DNA from: Ilumatobacteraceae bacterium
GTDB taxonomy: Bacteria; Actinomycetota; Acidimicrobiia; Acidimicrobiales; Ilumatobacteraceae
Assembly: GCA_007117775.1 (NCBI GenBank)
Contig: SKFX01000039.1
Location: 1-45,427 of the forward strand
Direction of reading: 5' to 3'
DNA: 45,427 bases
In this document: positions 41,525 through 45,427 of the stretch, in pieces
How positions within the stretch are numbered: position 1 is the stretch's first letter
Layout: every line of letters begins with the position of its first letter
The notes under the pieces: model-generated
Databases searched by the model: none
Told to the model about the DNA's origin: nothing
What the model saw: the letters and a program-made list of their open reading frames with translations, nothing else
Program-made: the position numbers and the translations under genes

Positions 41525-42462
41525 CACGTACCCCCGCGATGAGAGATCAGGCCGTTGATGATCTCAGCGAGACGCTCGGGTGCGTCCTCCTGCAAGAAAT
41601 GATGTGCCTCCTCCACGGTGGTGTGGGCTTGGCCGCGGGTGCCGGGAACCTTGCGCAGGAAGATCTGGTCGCCGCCGCGCGTCACCGGATCCGAATCGCT
41701 GAAGCACAGCAGCATCGGCTTGGTCCACGCCTCGAGCACCTCCCAGGCAGCCTGATTCGCAGTCGCGGCCGGGTCATCTGGCCCGGTCGGCACCAATGAC
41801 GGGAAGATACGCGCCCCGGCCTTGTAGGTGTCGTCGGGGAACGGTGCGTCATAGGCGGCGATCTCATCGAGTGACAGCTCGCGCACCGTGGCGGCGTTGA
41901 TCAGGAATCCGATATCGAACACCGGGGTCTCGCGCGAGAACTTCTGCCAGGCCATGAAGGCGTCGCTGAGCGGACTGAGTCCGGTTGGCAGGCCGGTGTT
42001 GGCCAGCACGATGCGCGCGAAGCGATCCGGATCGCTGGCGAGCACCCGCAGGCCGACGAGGCCGCCCCAGTCCTGGCCGAAGAAGGTGACGTCGGTGAGA
42101 TCGAGATGATCGAACAGCAACGCCTGCATCCAGGCGACATGGCGGCCATAGGTGTAGTCGCCGGTGTCGGCGGGCTTGTCGCTGCGACCGAACCCGACCA
42201 GGTCCGGGACCACGACCCGGTGACCGGCGGCCACCAGCGGGCCGATCATGTCTCGATACAGATAGCTCCATGACGGCTCACCGTGCAGTAACAGCACCGT
42301 CTCTCCCGACGCCGGACCGGCCGGTGACTCATCGAGATAGTGGATGCGCAACGTCTCGCCGTCGGGGGCCTCGGGGGTGGCGGACACCTCGACATAGTGC
42401 GGGGCGAACCCGTAGCCGGGGAGATCGGCGAAACGCTCATCGGGTGTTCTCAGGATGTGCAT
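41524..42462 (-). CDS. dhmA: Haloalkane dehalogenase (HLD-I type)
   Basis: A 312-residue alpha/beta hydrolase with an aspartate nucleophile. Key residues fit the DhlA/DhmA subfamily: HGEPSW at 60-65, nucleophile Asp131 with halide-binding Trp132 in GQDWGG, and a second halide Trp at 172 in AFMAWQKF. The likely acid is Asp258 in FSDSDPVT and the catalytic base is His288 in EAHHFLQED. Both tryptophans support true dehalogenase activity rather than a generic esterase. GAAGAGG lies about 9 nt before ATG 42462. It follows the MBL gene by 29 nt and is coupled to the DUF1330-like gene. The natural substrate is unknown, and epoxide-hydrolase-like activity cannot be excluded. Confidence 0.85.
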   Translation of the reverse strand: MHILRTPDERFADLPGYGFAPHYVEVSATPEAPDGETLRIHYLDESPAGPASGETVLLLHGEPSWSYLYRDMIGPLVAAGHRVVVPDLVGFGRSDKPADTGDYTYGRHVAWMQALLFDHLDLTDVTFFGQDWGGLVGLRVLASDPDRFARIVLANTGLPTGLSPLSDAFMAWQKFSRETPVFDIGFLINAATVRELSLDEIAAYDAPFPDDTYKAGARIFPSLVPTGPDDPAATANQAAWEVLEAWTKPMLLCFSDSDPVTRGGDQIFLRKVPGTRGQAHTTVEEAHHFLQEDAPERLAEIINGLISHRGGT

Positions 42463-42491
42463 GATGGATACCTCTTCGTTCGATGGTTCGG

Positions 42492-43409
42492 TCAGGTCGT
42501 TGAATCAGAGATCGGCAGTTCGATGCGGTGGAGGTCGTCGCCGACGTCGATGCGGCCGTCGAAGTGCGCGGCGGCGAGATCGCGCCACTGTGAGCGGGCT
42601 GCATCGTCACCGGGTGGGATCGCCGGCACGTAATGGGTGAGTGCCAGCACCCCCACACCGGCGCCCGCCGCGGTCTGGGCGGCCTGTTCAGGTGATGAGT
42701 GATAGTCCAAGGTGTCGAGCAACCGCTGGATGGGGATCTGGGCGATGATGTCTTTTCTGATGACAGTGTGCACCAGCACATCCGCGCCCCGACTGAGTGC
42801 GTCGAGGCCGTCGCAGGGCACGGTGTCACCAGCCAGCACCACTGACGCACCCCGAGGTGTCGCGATCCGGTATCCGATCGACGGCTCGACCGGGCGGTGG
42901 TCGGTCGCCGCGGCGCTGATCATGAGATCCACACCGGCGATCGCAACGTCGACGAGGGCGTCAGATCCTGGGGTGACCGCCAGTTCGGTGACCTCGACGA
43001 GCGGGGGTTGCGCGAGGTCGTCGTGATGGTCCATGCGATAGCAGATATCGGGCCCGAGGGCCTCGAGCAGATGGTGCACGACGCGCTCGGTGCCGACCGG
43101 GCCGATGATGCGCAGCGGTGTCGGCTCGAAGGTGGTCACCCAGTGGCTGGTGATGACATCGCTGAGATCGGTGATGTGGTCAGAGTGCAGATGGGTCAAC
43201 AGCACCGCATCGAGAGCCGATACCGGCACCATCGCCGCGGCGAGACGCATCACCACGGCGCGACCGGCGTCGATCAGCAGTTGGGCACCACCGGCCGACA
43301 CCAGCTGTGATGGCCCGGCGCGATGCGCGTCGGGGAGCGGTCCACCGGTGCCGAGGAGTGTCAGCACCAGATCGGGGGTGCTGTTCTCTGGAATCGCAGT
43401 ATCACTCAT
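42492..43409 (-). CDS. MBL-fold metallo-hydrolase, RNase Z/arylsulfatase-like group
   Basis: A 305-residue metallo-beta-lactamase-fold hydrolase. The zinc motif is LLTHLHSDHITDL (HxHxDH), the bridging Asp lies in LAGDTVPCDGLD, and later His residues are in VHTVIRKD and LALTHYVPA. The start LTLLGTGGPLPDAHRAGPS is typical of the ElaC/RNase Z-like branch, which also includes arylsulfatases and phosphonate or lactone hydrolases. The stop of the sulfatase gene overlaps its ATG by 4 nt. A metabolic esterase or sulfatase role is favoured by that pairing rather than tRNA processing; this is inference. Confidence 0.85.
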   Translation of the reverse strand: MSDTAIPENSTPDLVLTLLGTGGPLPDAHRAGPSQLVSAGGAQLLIDAGRAVVMRLAAAMVPVSALDAVLLTHLHSDHITDLSDVITSHWVTTFEPTPLRIIGPVGTERVVHHLLEALGPDICYRMDHHDDLAQPPLVEVTELAVTPGSDALVDVAIAGVDLMISAAATDHRPVEPSIGYRIATPRGASVVLAGDTVPCDGLDALSRGADVLVHTVIRKDIIAQIPIQRLLDTLDYHSSPEQAAQTAAGAGVGVLALTHYVPAIPPGDDAARSQWRDLAAAHFDGRIDVGDDLHRIELPISDSTT

Positions 43410-45427
43410 TGGCGCCCCATTTCGGCTCGGGCGTCGATCTCGGCCAGTTCGGCTTCGACTTCGGCTTCGACATCGGCTCGGCTCAACAACGCGATCTCGA
43501 TCTCGTGCAAGTCGCCGCTGAACGCGAACGGCGCCGCGTACCGCGGTGACACCGCAGAGCCGTGGTCATGGCCGATGCTCGGCCCGACCGACGAGATCAT
43601 CTTCATGTACAGCCCGAGATCGGCACCGCCGGCGTCGCGTCCGTCGATGACGAGGTCGATGCGGCCCGCTGTGCCGGATCGGCGTCGGAACCGCGCCGTG
43701 ATCTCACAGTCGCCGACGGGCACCTCGAGGTTCGATTCGATGACGGTGTGGTCATCGAAGGCGTTGTAGTCGACCACCAGACGGTCGTGCTGGACGAACA
43801 CCGTGAACCCGGAGTTCTCGGTGCCGGTTGCGAACAGCACGCCTTCGTCACCGGCGCCGCGAGCAAGGCGTGCCGTCAGATCGAATGACCGTCCGCCGAT
43901 CGCAGCGGCGGCCTGGCCGGGCAGCGGTGACATCGGTGGCCGGTAGATGTAGCGACGCGACGGCCGATGCGGTGAATGGTCGCGAAAGCGCGCCCCGAAC
44001 AACTCGACGGTGCGGTCGTCGAGGGGCAGCACCCCGTGGCGTTCGGCCTCTGACCACCACAGTGCGATCAACTCGGCCAGGCGTTCGGGCTGCTCGGTGG
44101 CGAGGTCGCGGCATTCCGACGCGTCGGAGGCGAGATGGTAGAGCTCCCAGGCGCCTGAGCCCGGCGCGTCCTCGGCGTCGTAGTCGGCGCCGGCGAGATG
44201 GCGACAGACCGCCTTGTACTCACCGGCGACGATGGCGCGGCTGCCGGCCATCTCGAAGTACTGCAGTGTGTTGGCCGCCGGTGCATCGCGGTCTGCGAAG
44301 ACGTCGATGAAGGAGTGGCCGGTGATCGGCAACTGGGTGAGGCCACGGTGCGTCTCGGGGGCCTCGATACCGATCACGTCATAGAGCGTCGGGACGAGAT
44401 CGGCGACGTTGACGAACTGATGGCGCAGCGTGCCGGCCTCGGAGTCCGCGATGATCCCCGGGGCCGAGATGATGAGGGGGACGTGCACGCCGCCCTCATG
44501 GGTGTTCTGCTTGTACCACTTGAACGGGGCATTGCCGCATTGGGCCCAACCCCACGGATAGTTGGTGTGTGAATGCGGGCCGCCGATGTCATCGAGGCGC
44601 GCGACCGCCTCATCGGGGGTCTCGAGGATTCCGTTGAAGAACTTCATCTCGTGCAGCACCCCGAACGGGCCGCCCTCCTGGGAGGCGCCGTTGTCGGCCA
44701 ACAGCACCACCATCGTCGGTCGGGTCGCGACATCGTCGCGGGCGGCTCCGAGGCGTTCGAGGCCAGCGAGCAGCCGGCCGATCTGGTCGTCGGTGTGGTC
44801 CAAGAACGCGGCGAAGGCCTCCTGGAGGCGACAGGCGAGGCGTCGATGGTTCTCGCTCAGGTCCTCCCAGGCTTCGACACCGGGATTGCGCGGTGCCAGT
44901 TCGGTGCCCGGTGGGATCACGCCGGTGGCGAGTTGACGTTCATACCAGCGTTGGCGGATGGTGTCCCAGCCCTCATCGAAGCGGCCCCGGTACTTGGCCA
45001 GATACTCCGGTGGTGCCTGGTGCGGGGCGTGGGTGGCGCCGAAGGGCACATACAGCAACCACGGCCGATCCGGTCGCACCCCGACGGAGTCCGCCACCAT
45101 CCCAAGTGCCTGATCGACGAGATCCTCTGACAGGTGATAGCCGTCATCGGGGCCACCGGGCGGTGAGATCAGATGGTTGTCGGCGACCAGGTCGGGATGG
45201 AACTGGTCGGTCTCACCCTCCAAGAACCCGTAGAAGCGGTCGAACCCGCGTCCCAGTGGCCACTGGTCGAACGGACCTGCGGCCGAGCACCACTCCATCG
45301 GCGCCAGATGCCATTTGCCGACGCAGAACGTCGCGTAGCCATGGTCGCGCAGCACCTCGGCGACGGTCGCGGCATGGTTCGAGATATGGCCGAGCTGGTT
45401 CGGAAAGCCGGTGCGGAAGTTCGACAC
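43406..45427 (-). CDS. Type I sulfatase (arylsulfatase), N-terminus cut by window edge
   Basis: At least 673 residues of an alkaline-phosphatase-fold sulfatase remain, open at the right edge. The formylglycine motif C/S-x-P-x-R should lie just beyond the edge and is not seen. Visible family features are FCVGKWHLAP (Lys and His of the active site), LVADNHLISPPGGPDDGYHLSEDLVDQAL, VVLLADNGASQEGGPFG (metal Asp-Asn) and GSGAWELYHLASDASECRDLA. A C-terminal beta-domain of about 170 residues, from GRSFDLTARLAR to the end, is present. The enzyme would hydrolyse sulfate esters of an organic compound. It overlaps the MBL gene by 4 nt. Maturase not seen in the window. Confidence 0.93.
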   Translation of the reverse strand: MSNFRTGFPNQLGHISNHAATVAEVLRDHGYATFCVGKWHLAPMEWCSAAGPFDQWPLGRGFDRFYGFLEGETDQFHPDLVADNHLISPPGGPDDGYHLSEDLVDQALGMVADSVGVRPDRPWLLYVPFGATHAPHQAPPEYLAKYRGRFDEGWDTIRQRWYERQLATGVIPPGTELAPRNPGVEAWEDLSENHRRLACRLQEAFAAFLDHTDDQIGRLLAGLERLGAARDDVATRPTMVVLLADNGASQEGGPFGVLHEMKFFNGILETPDEAVARLDDIGGPHSHTNYPWGWAQCGNAPFKWYKQNTHEGGVHVPLIISAPGIIADSEAGTLRHQFVNVADLVPTLYDVIGIEAPETHRGLTQLPITGHSFIDVFADRDAPAANTLQYFEMAGSRAIVAGEYKAVCRHLAGADYDAEDAPGSGAWELYHLASDASECRDLATEQPERLAELIALWWSEAERHGVLPLDDRTVELFGARFRDHSPHRPSRRYIYRPPMSPLPGQAAAAIGGRSFDLTARLARGAGDEGVLFATGTENSGFTVFVQHDRLVVDYNAFDDHTVIESNLEVPVGDCEITARFRRRSGTAGRIDLVIDGRDAGGADLGLYMKMISSVGPSIGHDHGSAVSPRYAAPFAFSGDLHEIEIALLSRADVEAEVEAELAEIDARAEMGRQ

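Noticed and set aside
1..45427. Mobile island or prophage
   Set aside because: No integrase, transposase, tRNA-flanking repeat or phage gene was found, and base composition looks even apart from promoter sites.

Overview
The window is a high-GC, densely packed stretch of bacterial chromosome, almost entirely metabolic genes, many of them joined by 1-17 nt overlaps. Several features point to an actinobacterium, possibly of the Acidimicrobiia/Ilumatobacter type. These are leaderless TANNNT promoters 6-10 nt upstream of start codons, the GC-rich codon use, a split-barrel PNPOx/F420-type protein, and the repeat type in the exported protein at 35226-37421. That placement is inference; no rRNA or marker gene is present. 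I found no tRNA, rRNA, CRISPR array, transposase, phage gene or integration site. Both edges cut a gene: an SDR dehydrogenase at the left and a sulfatase at the right.

Left part (1-6.8 kb): an SDR, an exported protein with an I78-inhibitor-like tail, then sugar-acid genes. dgoK-like kinase and dgoA-like aldolase overlap by 4 nt. After a divergently placed M20 deacylase come a second KDPG-type aldolase and a PfkB-family KDG kinase. Together they would phosphorylate and cleave 2-keto-3-deoxy sugar acids. Middle-left (6.8-18 kb): an amidase, a RraA-like protein, and a peptide/nickel-type ABC importer consisting of a Tat lipoprotein binding protein, two permeases and two ATPases. The second ATPase is on the opposite strand beside an aminotransferase. 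A degenerate alpha/beta hydrolase and an amidohydrolase lie inside the importer locus.

Centre (18.6-28.4 kb): a long minus-strand gene train reads, in order of transcription: Cys2 Ntn acyltransferase/hydrolase, M81 (MlrC-like) peptidase, RidA-like protein, GatC/AtzG-like small protein, amidase, GntR regulator, Fe/2OG oxygenase, unknown protein, YceI protein, alpha/beta hydrolase, SDR, alpha/beta hydrolase. It has internal AT-rich promoters. It faces a plus-strand set (28.5-32.4 kb) of Zn-alcohol dehydrogenase, SDR, epimerase/dehydrogenase and FAH-family hydrolase, which resembles the non-phosphorylative L-fuconate/L-rhamnonate route.

Right part (32.5-45.4 kb): DUF885 metallopeptidase-like protein, beta-lactamase-fold hydrolase, exported three-repeat DUF3048 protein, ChbG/YdjC deacetylase, two PhyH-type dioxygenases, and a minus-strand set of sulfatase, MBL-fold hydrolase, haloalkane dehalogenase and DUF1330-like protein.

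Read together, the genes suggest uptake and dismantling of an amide-containing, possibly sulfated or acylated, sugar-acid-like compound: importer, several amide-cleaving enzymes, desulfation/oxygenation, then KDG-type aldolase routes. The substrate is not identifiable from sequence. The least expected signals are the AT-rich palindromic promoters in a GC-rich background and the RidA / small subunit / amidase / GntR / oxygenase / unknown / YceI train.
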